A stretch of 64,000 nucleotides of DNA from Bordetella genomosp. 13 (GTDB lineage: Bacteria; Pseudomonadota; Gammaproteobacteria; Burkholderiales; Burkholderiaceae_B). Location: NCBI RefSeq assembly GCF_007679965.1, contig NZ_VEHL01000004.1, positions 1-64,000 on the forward strand, in the 5' to 3' direction. Below the pieces are notes generated by a model, which was given only the letters and a program-made list of their open reading frames with translations, had not been told where the DNA came from and made no database searches. Positions 54,773-63,854 of this stretch are shown here, piece after piece. The translations under genes were made by a program, and so were the position numbers. Positions within the stretch are counted from its first letter, which is position 1. Each line of letters begins with the position of its first letter.

Positions 54773-54838
54773 GCGCCGGCCAAGTCGTTCGGCTCGGGCG
54801 CCTGGTGGCGCGCCCGAGCCGACCGACTTGGCCGGCGC
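54773..54838. repeat. Long near-perfect inverted repeat
   Basis: A 30-base left arm (54773-54802, beginning GCGCCGGCCAAGTCG) is matched by a 32-base right arm (54807-54838, ending CGACTTGGCCGGCGC) across a four-base TGGT loop. Only one mismatch and a two-base insertion interrupt the pairing. It lies in the gap between the phosphonate operon and the convergent Rieske gene. No T-run follows, and no second copy is seen in the window. Apart from this and the preceding terminator, 54641-54901 holds no gene. Confidence 0.9.
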
Positions 54839-54901
54839 GGGCACGGCCCCTGGCCAAGGACGCCCTACAACGAACGATTCGTCAACACACAACGTCCGCC
54901 G

Positions 54902-56056
54902 TCACTCGGAAGCGTCCTCTCCCATCACTCCCCGATACCACTCGTGGAAATGCTGCATCCCGTCTTCCATCGGCGACTGGTACGGCCCCGCCTCGGTGGT
55001 CCCGCGTTCCATCAACGCCCTGCGCCCCGCATCCATGCGTTCCGCGATCTCGTCATCCTCGATCGCCGTTTCCATGTACGCGGCCCGCTGCGCCTCGACG
55101 AACTCGCGCTCGAACGCCACGATTTCCTCGGGGTAGTAGAACTCAACCACGTTCACCGTTTCCTGCGGGCTCTTGGGATAGAGCGTCGACAGCACCAGCA
55201 CGTGCGGATACAGCTCGATCATGTGCGTCGGGAAATACGTGACCCACACCGCGCCGAAATCCGGCGCGCGGCCCGCGCGGAAGTCCAGCAGGCGATCGTG
55301 CCACTGGCGGTACACGTCCGAACCCGGCTGCGCCAGGGCCTGGTGCACGCCCACGCGCTGCATGCTGTACTGCTCGGCGAATTCCCAGCTCAGGTCGTCG
55401 CACGTGACGAAGCGGCCCAGGCCCGGGTGGAACGGCCCCACGTGATAGTCCTCGAGGTACACCTCGATGAACGTCTTCCAGTTGTAGTTGCACTGGTGCA
55501 CTTCGACGTGGTCGAGCACGTAGTCGCCGAAGTCGAACTCGGGCCGCGCGAACAGCGGTGCCAGGTCGGCCGAGGGGTCGCGCGGACCTTCGAACAGCAG
55601 CCCATGGCAATCGCGCAGGCGGAAGCGCTGCAAATTCATGCAGGGCGTGGCCTCGAACTGCGGCGCGCCCAGCAGTTCGCCGCGATCGTTGTACGTCCAG
55701 CGGTGCAGGGGGCAGACGATGTTGCCCCCCGTGCCCTTCAGGCTGCCGTGGGTGTTCACGTTGCCGCTGACATTGCCCGCGGCGCCGCCAAGCATCAATG
55801 CCTGGCGATGGCGGCAGACATTTGAGATGAGTTCGACGCCTTGCTGGTTGCGAACCAGCGCGCGGCCTCCATTCTCCTGGACCAACGTGCGAAAGTCGCC
55901 CACTTCGGGCACGAGTTTCTCGTGGCCGACATACAAGGCGGACTGCTTGAAGATGAGTTCTTGCTCGCGCGCAAAGCGGGCTTCGTCAAAGTAGGCATTG
56001 ACTGGAAGCTGGGTGCGAGCTGGCACGACATGTGCCATCCGACCAACGTCGGTCAT
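54902..56056 (-). CDS. Rieske-type non-haem iron oxygenase, alpha subunit
   Basis: A 384-residue oxygenase. The Rieske ligands are C81-x-H83 (CRHRQAL) and C115-x2-H118 (CPLHRWTY). The intervening 31 residues are about twice the usual 15-17, with a Gly/Asn-rich insert. The mononuclear iron region NYNWKTFIEVYLEDYHVGPFH holds the His pair. Such alpha subunits hydroxylate aromatics or demethylate quaternary amines. GGAGGG precedes the ATG at 56056. No reductase gene is adjacent. It is convergent with the AEP operon. A perfect 21-base palindrome lies 230 bases upstream. Confidence 0.88.
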   Translation of the reverse strand: MTDVGRMAHVVPARTQLPVNAYFDEARFAREQELIFKQSALYVGHEKLVPEVGDFRTLVQENGGRALVRNQQGVELISNVCRHRQALMLGGAAGNVSGNVNTHGSLKGTGGNIVCPLHRWTYNDRGELLGAPQFEATPCMNLQRFRLRDCHGLLFEGPRDPSADLAPLFARPEFDFGDYVLDHVEVHQCNYNWKTFIEVYLEDYHVGPFHPGLGRFVTCDDLSWEFAEQYSMQRVGVHQALAQPGSDVYRQWHDRLLDFRAGRAPDFGAVWVTYFPTHMIELYPHVLVLSTLYPKSPQETVNVVEFYYPEEIVAFEREFVEAQRAAYMETAIEDDEIAERMDAGRRALMERGTTEAGPYQSPMEDGMQHFHEWYRGVMGEDASE

Positions 56057-56286
56057 GATTCCCTCCGCTCGGATCAAAAAGCCAGGTCTCGCGACGCGGC
56101 GTATGGAACCCCTCGGCCACGTGATACGTGGATGCCGGGGTTTGCCATGAGGTCTAGCGGGAGGATCTTGGTAGATATGTCTCGCTTCGCCCGTGCCGTG
56201 CTGCTTACCTGGCGCGAAGAAAAATCGGACTGGCCGATACCAAACCCTAGAGTGTACCCGAATTGAGAGGGCGCCGCCCGTACTCA

Positions 56287-56307
56287 TTTCATGACAGTGT
56301 CATGAAA
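56287..56307. promoter_or_regulatory. Perfect 21-base palindrome (candidate operator)
   Basis: Half-sites TTTCATGACA and TGTCATGAAA flank a single G. It lies between the Rieske gene and the end of the acyltransferase gene, about 230 bases before the Rieske start. GGTTTTTTC follows on the plus strand, so a role as a weak terminator hairpin is also possible. The remaining bases of 56057-56286 show nothing recognisable. Confidence 0.6.
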
Positions 56308-56320
56308 CTTCAGGGTTTTT

Positions 56321-57331
56321 TCAAACGAGCGACCGCGTCACGGCGTGCCTGCGCAGCAGCCAACTGAGCGACGCCGACAGCGCGAACACCGCCGCGGCCA
56401 TCACCGGCAACTGCCACGCCTGGGCCGTTCCCGCCGTATACAGGCCGGCGCGCTGCGCCACGTCCAGGAACACGGGGTGGATGAGATACACGCCGAACGT
56501 CAGCGGCGCCAGCCAGGGCAGTGCCGGGATGCGCCGCGAGTTCACGATCCACTGGAACGCGGCCAGCGACATCAGCGGCACGGTCAGGCTGAAGTAGTCA
56601 TAGAAGTACAGGTTGAGCGCCCCCGTCTGCGACAGCACGTGCACACCTGCCGCGGTCACGGCGATGCAAGCCAGCGCCACCAGGCCGGCACGGGGCAGGC
56701 GCAGTTCGCCGTCGAAGATCATGCGGCCGGCCATGAAATAACCCAGGTAGGGCAGGGACCACGTCAGGAAGAAGCCGCTGCTGATGCCCAGCGCCTGCCG
56801 GTACAGCGCGTCCAGGATGGCCACGCCCAGGATGCCGACCACCAGCAGCCTGCGGCTGTGGACGCTGCTGCGCGCATACAGAATGCGTACCAGCGGCGCG
56901 AACAGGTACAAGCCCACGATCATGTACAGGTACCACAGGTGGTAGTACGGGGCGCCTTCGGCCACCTTGCGCGGCCAGAACGAGACGTCCAGCCGCCCGT
57001 CGTCCCACCAGTCCAGCGTGGTGCGCCAGGCCAGGTAGAACAGCGTCCAGAAGGCCAGCGGCGCCAGGATGCGCGCCACGCGGCGGCTGTAGAAATTGCG
57101 GATGTCCTGCGGGCGGGCGGGATCCAGCAGCAGGGCGCCGCTGACCATCACGAACACCGGCACGCACCAGCGCGCGGCGGAGTCGTACAGGTTCGCGGCC
57201 AGCCACGCGCCGCTGCCGTAAGTGGCGGCGTCGGAGACCGTCTGCGCGGCGCTGTGCAGCAGTACGACCGCCAACGCTGCCAGCCAGCGGGCGGCGTCCA
57301 GTCTTGCGTAGCGGTCGATCGGGTCGGACAT
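56321..57331 (-). CDS. Acyltransferase-3 family membrane protein
   Basis: A 336-residue inner-membrane protein with about ten hydrophobic segments. RYARLDAARWLAALAVVLLHSAAQ near the N-terminus contains the conserved R-x10-H pattern of acyltransferase 3 proteins (NodX/OafA/OpgC type), and FGVYLIHPVFLD lies near the C-terminus. Such proteins add O-acetyl or similar groups to surface sugars or small molecules. Target unknown. The start is an ATG at 57331 (MSDPIDRYARLD). Confidence 0.88.
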   Translation of the reverse strand: MSDPIDRYARLDAARWLAALAVVLLHSAAQTVSDAATYGSGAWLAANLYDSAARWCVPVFVMVSGALLLDPARPQDIRNFYSRRVARILAPLAFWTLFYLAWRTTLDWWDDGRLDVSFWPRKVAEGAPYYHLWYLYMIVGLYLFAPLVRILYARSSVHSRRLLVVGILGVAILDALYRQALGISSGFFLTWSLPYLGYFMAGRMIFDGELRLPRAGLVALACIAVTAAGVHVLSQTGALNLYFYDYFSLTVPLMSLAAFQWIVNSRRIPALPWLAPLTFGVYLIHPVFLDVAQRAGLYTAGTAQAWQLPVMAAAVFALSASLSWLLRRHAVTRSLV

Positions 57332-57514
57332 TGCTCGGAACGCGGCTGCCGTGCGGACCGGGCATCGGTCCACGTACGGGCCATGTCCACCTTAGCAGCG
57401 CCCCGGGAGAAACGGCTGTTTCGAGCTGTTAGCCCTTCGCGGCCGGACCCAGGCACGTCGCGCGCCCCGCCCAGGGGCGCGCATGCCGCACGGTTTGTTA
57501 CCGCGCGGCGAGGC

Positions 57515-58486
57515 TTATTGCACCTGCACGTTGGCCTGCTTGACCAATTGGCCCACAACAGGCTGTTCGTTCTTCATCTGCGCGGCCAGTTCCTCGGCGG
57601 TGCCGTTGCGCGGATTGATGCCCATCTCCAGCAGCTTCTTGCGCACGGCCTCGTCTTTCAGCGTGACCTGCAGCGCCTGCTGCAGGCGCGCCACCGCCTC
57701 GGGCGGGGTGCCCTTGGGCGCGACGAAGCTGAACCATGCCGTCATGTCGAACTTGGGATAGCCTTCCTCGGCCAGCGTTGCCAGCTTCGGCAGCGAGGGC
57801 AGGCGCGTCGGGCTGGTGATGCCGAAGGCATTGACCTTGCCCGCGTCGGCCTGCGGCATGCCGGTGGCCACCATGTCGAAGAACACGTCGACGTCGCCGC
57901 TGATCAGCGCGGGCAGGGCCTGCGTGGCGCCCTTGAACGGCACGTGCAGCATGTCGATGCCGGCCTGTTCCTTGAACAGCTCGCCGGCCAGGTGCGACGA
58001 CGTGCCCGGACCGAAGCTGGCCATGCTCAGCTTGCCGGGATTCTTCTTCGCGTACTCCACCAGCTCCTTGGTGTTCTTGAAGGGCGCCTTGGGGCTGGCC
58101 AGCAGCACCAGCGGGCCGATGCCCACCATGCCGATCGGCGCGAAGCCGTCCGGGTCGTACGGCAGTTCCTTGTACAGGAAGCGGTTGGTGACCAGCGTGG
58201 AGTTGGTCGCCATCAGGATGGTGTAGCCGTCCGGATTGGCGCGCGACACGAAGGCGGCGCCGATGTTGGTGCCGGCGCCGGCCTTGTTCTCCACGATCAT
58301 CGACTGGTTCAGTTCCTTGCCCATGCGCTCGGCCAGCACGCGAGTCAGCACGTCGGTGGCGCCGCCGGCGGGGAAGGGGGACACCACCGAGATGGGGCGT
58401 TCCGGGTAGCCGGCCGCGGTGGCGGCAGTGGCGAAGGCCGACGACAGCAGGGCGGCGGCAAGTAGTTTGAATCCGTTGCGAAGCAT
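57515..58486 (-). CDS. Bug/TctC-family periplasmic binding protein
   Basis: A 323-residue periplasmic receptor with a signal peptide ending near ATA-AGYP (residue 24). YPERPISVVSPFPAGGATDVLTRVLAE and FGPGTSSHLAGELFKEQAGIDMLHVPFKG are family signatures. AAGGGAAAG precedes the ATG. It is divergent from an IclR regulator, with a dyad (58527-58547) in the shared region. No transporter membrane genes lie nearby, so the ligand and its route are unknown. Confidence 0.93.
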   Translation of the reverse strand: MLRNGFKLLAAALLSSAFATAATAAGYPERPISVVSPFPAGGATDVLTRVLAERMGKELNQSMIVENKAGAGTNIGAAFVSRANPDGYTILMATNSTLVTNRFLYKELPYDPDGFAPIGMVGIGPLVLLASPKAPFKNTKELVEYAKKNPGKLSMASFGPGTSSHLAGELFKEQAGIDMLHVPFKGATQALPALISGDVDVFFDMVATGMPQADAGKVNAFGITSPTRLPSLPKLATLAEEGYPKFDMTAWFSFVAPKGTPPEAVARLQQALQVTLKDEAVRKKLLEMGINPRNGTAEELAAQMKNEQPVVGQLVKQANVQVQ

Positions 58487-58526
58487 GGTCTTTCCCTTGT
58501 GTTGCGTATGACGCTGGTGTGTAGTT

Positions 58527-58547
58527 AAATTCCGTATTATGGAATTT
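58527..58547. promoter_or_regulatory. IclR-type operator in divergent promoter region
   Basis: AAATTCC - GTATTAT - GGAATTT is a perfect 7+7 dyad in the 104-base gap between the Bug gene and the IclR gene. It overlaps AT-rich -10-like sequence on both strands, so it should control both genes. Confidence 0.7.
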
Positions 58548-58590
58548 AGTTTTGTCATTCGAAACAAACTATAAAAACCTTGCGACCACC

Positions 58591-59439
58591 ATGCAACCCT
58601 TTTCTGACCGGGATAACCCGCCCGCGGAGCCTTCCGGCCCGGCGCGGCGCAAACGGGCCGAGGCGGGGGGCGATGCCGCCAGCCGTCCGGAATTCGTCAC
58701 GGCCCTGGCGCGCGGCCTGTCGGTGATGCGTTGCTTCCAGCCCAGCGCCCACGCGCCCGGCAACCAGGCGCTGGGCAACCAGGACCTGGCCCGGCTCACC
58801 CGCCTGCCCAAGGCCACCGTCAGCCGCCTGACGTACACGCTGACCGAACTGGGCTACCTGCGCTATCACCCGGACACCGGCAAGTACTCGCCCGGCTACG
58901 GCGTGCTGGCGCTGGGCTTCGGCCTGCTGGCGGGCATGGAGGTGCGCGAGCTGGCCCGCGGCGCCATGCTCCAGCTGGCGCAGGACACGGGCGGCGCGGT
59001 GGCGCTGGGCGCGCTGGACGGCGACGCCATGGTCTACCTGGAAGCCGTGCACGGCTCGTCCGCGCTCTATCTGCGTCTGCCGGTCGGCTATCGCGCCAGC
59101 CTGGATACCGCCATGGGCCGTGCCTGCCTGGCCGGCCTGCCGCGCACGCAGCGCGATGCCGTGCTGGCGCGCCTGGGTGCGGCCGGGCCGTCGGCCGAGT
59201 TGGTCGAGCGCGCCGCCGATGAACTGCTGCGCGACGGCTGCTGCTACGCCATCGGCGAATGGCAGGCCGGCATCAACGCCGTGGCCGTGCCGTTCACCTC
59301 GGCCACCGGCGAGGGCCGCTTCGTGCTCAGTTGCGGCGGCCCCGAAAGCCTGTTGCCCGAGACCGACCTGCGCGGCCGCGTCGCCGCCATGCTGCGAACC
59401 GCCGCGGCGCACCTGTCTGCGCCGCCGCTCGTGCGCTGA
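58591..59439 (+). CDS. IclR-family transcriptional regulator
   Basis: A 282-residue IclR-type regulator. A basic N-terminal linker (about 1-35) precedes the winged helix (FVTALARGLSVMRCFQP... LARLTRLPKATVSRLTYTLTELGYL) and a GAF-like effector domain (YLEAVHGSSALYLRLPVGYRASLDTAMGRACLA). It probably controls the divergent Bug gene and itself through the dyad at 58527-58547. The ATG at 58591 is preferred to a TTG at 58552, which lies next to the operator. Confidence 0.9.
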   Translation: MQPFSDRDNPPAEPSGPARRKRAEAGGDAASRPEFVTALARGLSVMRCFQPSAHAPGNQALGNQDLARLTRLPKATVSRLTYTLTELGYLRYHPDTGKYSPGYGVLALGFGLLAGMEVRELARGAMLQLAQDTGGAVALGALDGDAMVYLEAVHGSSALYLRLPVGYRASLDTAMGRACLAGLPRTQRDAVLARLGAAGPSAELVERAADELLRDGCCYAIGEWQAGINAVAVPFTSATGEGRFVLSCGGPESLLPETDLRGRVAAMLRTAAAHLSAPPLVR

Positions 59440-59587
59440 GCGCGGCCAGGCACGCCGCCTGCCGGGCATGTCCGGCAATCCCGCATCGCAAGCGTGCGGC
59501 ACGGCCGCCTCGCGGCTTCCATCGCCCATGATCCCGTACAATCCCGGGATTCCCCCTCCTTATTTCTGTTGCGCTCCGGAGACCCGC

Positions 59588-59857
59588 TTGGCCCCGACGA
59601 AGCAAGCCGATCCTCAGACCCCTAACGACCGGCCCCTGCCGCAGGATTTCGAGACGGCGCTGGCCGAGCTCGAATCCCTGGTGGCAGCCATGGAGGACGG
59701 CACCCTGCCGCTCGAACAATCGCTGGCCGCCTATCGCCGCGGCGTCGAACTGACGCGCGTCTGCCAGGAGCGCCTGACGCAGGCCGAGCAGCAGGTCAAG
59801 GTGCTGGAAGGCGACCTGTTGCGGCCGCTGGATCCGACCGCGCTCGACGACGAATAG
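59588..59857 (+). CDS. xseB: Exonuclease VII small subunit
   Basis: An 89-residue protein from a TTG start. FETALAELESLVAAMEDGTLPLEQSLAAYRRGVELTRVCQERLTQAEQQVKVLE is the complete XseB coiled-coil domain. TTG at 59588 is chosen because GGAGA lies five bases before it; an ATG at 59528 is in frame but has no ribosome binding site and would add 20 atypical residues. With XseA it forms exonuclease VII. It lies five bases before ispA, as in many proteobacteria. Confidence 0.93.
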   Translation: MAPTKQADPQTPNDRPLPQDFETALAELESLVAAMEDGTLPLEQSLAAYRRGVELTRVCQERLTQAEQQVKVLEGDLLRPLDPTALDDE

Positions 59858-59862
59858 AACGG

Positions 59863-60774
59863 ATGACGCAGAATCACCTCGCTTTCGCGGACTGGCTGCA
59901 GGAATGCGCGGAGCATGTGGAACACGTGCTCGACGACCTGCTGCCGGCCGCCGACACCGCGCCCGCGCGCCTGCATGAAGCCATGCGCTACGCCGTGCTC
60001 GGCGGCGGCAAGCGCGTGCGCGCGGCGCTGGTCTACGCGGCGGGGCAAGCCTGCCCGATCAGCGGCAGCACGGTCGCCGTCGACGCCTCGCTGGACCGCG
60101 CCGCGGCCGCCGTCGAGCTGATCCACGCCTATTCGCTGGTGCACGACGACATGCCCTGCATGGACGATGACATGCTGCGCCGCGGCCGTCCCACCACCCA
60201 CATCCAGTTCGACGAAGCCACCGCCATGCTGGCGGGCGACGCCATGCAGCCGCTGGCCTTCGAGTTGCTGGCCGAAATGCCCATCGCGCCTGCGCTGGGC
60301 CTGCAGGCCACGCGCGTGCTGGCTCGCGCGGCGGGCAGCCTGGGCATGGCGGGCGGGCAGGCCATCGACCTGGGCAGCGTCGGCCGCACGCTGTCGCGTG
60401 ACGAACTGCAGACCATGCACAGCATGAAGACCGGCGCCATGCTGGCGTGCAGCGTGTCGCTGGGCGGCATCGTGGCGGGCGCGAGCTCCAGCGTGCGGCA
60501 GGCGCTGGACGTCTATGCGCAGGCCGTCGGCCTGGCTTTCCAGGTGGTCGACGACGTGCTGGACGTCACCGCCGATTCGGCCAGCCTGGGCAAGACGCCG
60601 GGCAAGGACGCCGCCGACAACAAACCCACCTACGTATCGCTGCTGGGCCTGGACGAGGCCCGCCGGTTCGCCCGCGAACTCGGCCAGACCGCGCACCGCG
60701 CGCTCGAGCCCCTGGGCGAGGGCGGCGCGCGCCTGGCACAACTGGCCGACTTCATCGTCCTGCGAGACCGCTGA
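59863..60774 (+). CDS. ispA: Farnesyl (polyprenyl) diphosphate synthase
   Basis: A 303-residue trans-prenyltransferase. The first Asp-rich motif is [23 protein letters not shown] with the DDxxxxD spacing of bacterial FPP synthases; the second is [14 protein letters not shown]. It condenses IPP with DMAPP/GPP to farnesyl diphosphate. It is central in the conserved xseB-ispA-dxs operon, so isoprenoid precursor supply and condensation are co-expressed. Confidence 0.96.
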   Translation: MTQNHLAFADWLQECAEHVEHVLDDLLPAADTAPARLHEAMRYAVLGGGKRVRAALVYAAGQACPISGSTVAVDASLDRAAAAVELIHAYSLVHDDMPCMDDDMLRRGRPTTHIQFDEATAMLAGDAMQPLAFELLAEMPIAPALGLQATRVLARAAGSLGMAGGQAIDLGSVGRTLSRDELQTMHSMKTGAMLACSVSLGGIVAGASSSVRQALDVYAQAVGLAFQVVDDVLDVTADSASLGKTPGKDAADNKPTYVSLLGLDEARRFARELGQTAHRALEPLGEGGARLAQLADFIVLRDR

Positions 60775-60826
60775 CCTTTCACGCGCGGCAACCGCGCACC
60801 GGATAGCCTCCATTCCGATACCCCGT

Positions 60827-62689
60827 ATGACCACAGATATCCTGGACCGCATCGCTTCCCCCGCAGAACTGCGACGCCTCGACCGCCGCGAACTCAAGCG
60901 CCTGGCCGACGAGCTGCGCGGCTTCGTGCTCGAATCGGTCTCGCGCACGGGCGGCCATCTGTCCTCCAATCTGGGCACGGTGGAACTGACGCTGGCGCTG
61001 CACTACGTGTTCGACACGCCGCACGACCGCATCGTGTGGGACGTCGGCCACCAGTCCTATCCGCACAAGATCCTCACGGGCCGCCGCGACGGCATGGCCC
61101 GCCTGCGCCAGCAGGGCGGCATCTCGGGCTTTCCCAAGCGCAGCGAATCCGAATACGACGCCTTCGGCACCGCGCACTCGTCCACCTCCATCTCGGCCGC
61201 GCTGGGCATGGCCGTGGCCTCGCGCAACGCGGGCATCCCGCGCCAGCACATCGCCGTCATCGGCGACGGCGCCATGTCGGCGGGCATGGCCTTCGAGGCC
61301 ATGAACAACGCGGGCGTCACGCCCGACGTCAACCTGCTGGTGGTGCTCAACGACAACGACATGTCGATTTCGCCGCCGGTGGGCGCGCTCAATCGCTACC
61401 TGGCGCGCCTGATGTCCGGCCGCTTCTATGCGACCGCGCGCAACGTTGGCAAGGCCGTTCTGCAGCACGTGCCGCCCATGCTGGAACTGGCGCGCCGCTT
61501 CGAAGAGCACGCCAAGGGCATGGTCACGCCGGCCACGATGTTCGAAGAGCTGGGCTTCAACTACGTCGGCCCCATCGACGGGCACGATCTGGACGCGCTG
61601 GTACCCACCCTGCAGAACCTGCGCCAGCTGCAGGGCCTGCAGTTCCTGCACGTGGTTACGCGCAAGGGGCAGGGCTACAAGCTGGCCGAGGCCGATCCCG
61701 TGCTGTATCACGGCCCCGGCAAGTTCGATCCCGCGGTCGGTATCCAGAAGGCCAAGACGCCTTCCAAGAAGACCTTCACGCAGGTGTTTGGCCAGTGGCT
61801 GTGCGACACCGCGCAGCAGGACGAACGCCTGGTCGGCATCACGCCCGCCATGCGAGAGGGCAGTGGCCTGGTCGAGTTCGAGCAGCGTTTCCCGCAACGG
61901 TATTTCGACGTGGGCATCGCCGAGCAGCACGCCGTGACCTTCGCCGCCGGCCTGGCCTGCGAGGCCCAGAAGCCGGTGGTCGCCATCTATTCGACCTTCC
62001 TGCAGCGCGGCTACGACCAGTTGATCCATGACGTGGCGCTGCAGAACCTGGACGTCACCTTCGCGCTGGACCGCGCCGGCCTGGTCGGCGCCGACGGCGC
62101 CACGCATGCCGGCAACTACGACATCGCCTACCTGCGCTGCGTGCCCAACATGGTGGTGGCCACGCCGTCCGACGAGAACGAGACCCGGCTGCTGCTGACG
62201 ACCTGTTATCTGCACCCCGGCCCCGCCGCCGTGCGCTATCCGCGCGGCGCGGGCGTGGGCGCGCCCACCGCCGAGTCGCTGGACGCCGTGCCGCTGGGCA
62301 AGGGCGTGGTGCGCCGCGAAGGCCGCCGCATCGCCATCCTGGGCTTCGGCACGCTGGTGCAGGCCGCGCTGCAGGCGGCGGAAACGCTGGACGCTACGGT
62401 GGCCGACATGCGCTTCGTCAAGCCGATCGACCGCGAGCTGATCCTCGACCTGGCCGCGCGCCACGAGGCGCTGGTCACGGTGGAGGAGGCTGCCATCATG
62501 GGCGGCGCCGGCAGCGCCGTCGTCGAGGCACTGAACGAAGCGGGCATCACCATCCCCGTGCTGCAACTGGGGCTGCCCGACCAGTTCATCGACCACGGCG
62601 ACCAGGCTGCGCTGCTGGCCGGCCTGGGGCTGGACGCGGCCGGCATCGCGTCCTCCATCCGTACCCGTTTCGGCCAGGCGCAGGACTGA
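60827..62689 (+). CDS. dxs: 1-deoxy-D-xylulose-5-phosphate synthase
   Basis: A 620-residue thiamine-diphosphate enzyme. [35 protein letters not shown]...LNDNDMSI (ThDP/Mg site), [17 protein letters not shown] (with the catalytic Glu) and [19 protein letters not shown] are diagnostic. It makes DXP from pyruvate and glyceraldehyde 3-phosphate, the first step of the MEP isoprenoid route and of thiamine and pyridoxal synthesis. It starts 52 bases after ispA. Confidence 0.98.
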   Translation: MTTDILDRIASPAELRRLDRRELKRLADELRGFVLESVSRTGGHLSSNLGTVELTLALHYVFDTPHDRIVWDVGHQSYPHKILTGRRDGMARLRQQGGISGFPKRSESEYDAFGTAHSSTSISAALGMAVASRNAGIPRQHIAVIGDGAMSAGMAFEAMNNAGVTPDVNLLVVLNDNDMSISPPVGALNRYLARLMSGRFYATARNVGKAVLQHVPPMLELARRFEEHAKGMVTPATMFEELGFNYVGPIDGHDLDALVPTLQNLRQLQGLQFLHVVTRKGQGYKLAEADPVLYHGPGKFDPAVGIQKAKTPSKKTFTQVFGQWLCDTAQQDERLVGITPAMREGSGLVEFEQRFPQRYFDVGIAEQHAVTFAAGLACEAQKPVVAIYSTFLQRGYDQLIHDVALQNLDVTFALDRAGLVGADGATHAGNYDIAYLRCVPNMVVATPSDENETRLLLTTCYLHPGPAAVRYPRGAGVGAPTAESLDAVPLGKGVVRREGRRIAILGFGTLVQAALQAAETLDATVADMRFVKPIDRELILDLAARHEALVTVEEAAIMGGAGSAVVEALNEAGITIPVLQLGLPDQFIDHGDQAALLAGLGLDAAGIASSIRTRFGQAQD

Positions 62690-62849
62690 TCCGCGCGCAA
62701 CACCCGGGCGGCGCGGAACGCACTGTTGCGCCGCGCCCGCCTGTCGTCAAAAGGGTTTTCCCCGACCCCGCCGTGGATTTGGGTCATAATGGCCCTCCAG
62801 TTTGTTTCCAGCGAGCGCGCGTGGCGCGCGCCCTGAACAGGTAAGCGAC

Positions 62850-63647
62850 ATGAATTCCCCGATCGATCCCGCCGTGGTGATGCCCGATGTGCAAAGCTCC
62901 GCGGACACGCGGCACATCCCCATCCAGCGCGTCGGTATCCGCGGCGTGCGCCACCCCATGCTCGTGCAGGCCGCGGACGGCAGCGCGCAGCCCACGGTGG
63001 GCACCTGGACGCTGACGGTGGCCCTGCCGCCCGAGGAAAAGGGCACGCACATGTCCCGCTTCATCGCCCTGCTCGAGAAGCACCGTGCCACGCCGGTCAC
63101 GCCGGCGCGATTCGCCGACATGGCGCGCGAGATGCTGACCCTGCTGCACGCCGAGCGCGGCGACATCACTGTCACCTTCCCGTATTTCATCAACAAGTCG
63201 GCCCCCGTGTCGGGCGTGCAGAGCCTGCTGGACTACGAAGTCCAGTGGATCGCCCGCGCCAACGGCGACGACGTCGAGTTCGAACTGGTGGCTCTGGTGC
63301 CGGTCACCAGCCTGTGCCCCTGTTCCAAGGCCATTTCCAACTATGGCGCGCACAACCAGCGCTCGCACGTCACCGTGTCGGCCGTGCTGGATGGCGACGT
63401 GGCCATGGACCAGGTCATCCGCTTGGTCGAGGACGAGGCTTCGTGCGAGCTGTGGGGCCTGCTCAAGCGCCCCGACGAGAAATACGTCACCGAACGCGCC
63501 TACGACAACCCCAAGTTCGTCGAAGACCTGGTGCGCGACGTCGCGGCCCGCCTGCAGGCCCATCCGGGCATCGCGCGCTTCCGCGTCGAGGCCGAGAATT
63601 TCGAGTCCATCCACAACCACTCGGCCTACGCCGTGGTCGAGGGCTGA
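62850..63647 (+). CDS. folE2: GTP cyclohydrolase IB (FolE2)
   Basis: A 265-residue type IB GTP cyclohydrolase. [35 protein letters not shown] (metal-binding Cys and surrounding residues) and [17 protein letters not shown] (Glu/His ligands) are diagnostic. It makes dihydroneopterin triphosphate for folate and queuosine. FolE2 can use metals other than zinc. The start at 62850 follows a weak AGGTAAG. It is 160 bases after dxs and may have its own promoter. Confidence 0.96.
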   Translation: MNSPIDPAVVMPDVQSSADTRHIPIQRVGIRGVRHPMLVQAADGSAQPTVGTWTLTVALPPEEKGTHMSRFIALLEKHRATPVTPARFADMAREMLTLLHAERGDITVTFPYFINKSAPVSGVQSLLDYEVQWIARANGDDVEFELVALVPVTSLCPCSKAISNYGAHNQRSHVTVSAVLDGDVAMDQVIRLVEDEASCELWGLLKRPDEKYVTERAYDNPKFVEDLVRDVAARLQAHPGIARFRVEAENFESIHNHSAYAVVEG

Positions 63648-63662
63648 TCGCCCGGCCGGCAT

Positions 63663-63681
63663 CCCGGGGTCGGTCCCCGGG
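63663..63681 (+). terminator. Weak hairpin after folE2
   Basis: CCCGGGG - TCGGT - CCCCGGG, a perfect 7-bp stem 15 bases after the folE2 stop. No T-run follows, so termination would be inefficient or Rho-assisted. Confidence 0.45.
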
Positions 63682-63717
63682 GTTACATCCTGCCGTTGCG
63701 GTTCGTCAACGCTTTCC

Positions 63718-63746
63718 TTGCGATAGCGTGACAATTCGGCGATAAT
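63718..63746 (+). promoter_or_regulatory. Promoter of rpsF
   Basis: TTGCGA (63718-63723), 17-base spacer, GATAAT (63741-63746). The start should fall near 63753, giving a leader of about 100 bases before rpsF. CTTGCGG and CCGCAAG within the leader can pair, so a leader structure is likely. Confidence 0.75.
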
Positions 63747-63854
63747 CGAAAGCTTTCTTGCTCGACTGCCATCTTCGCTGGCGGCGGGCTGCCCCTTGCG
63801 GACGGGCTGAATGGGTCCCGGTTTCCGCAAGACATCCTCAAGGAGTCTCACCCT

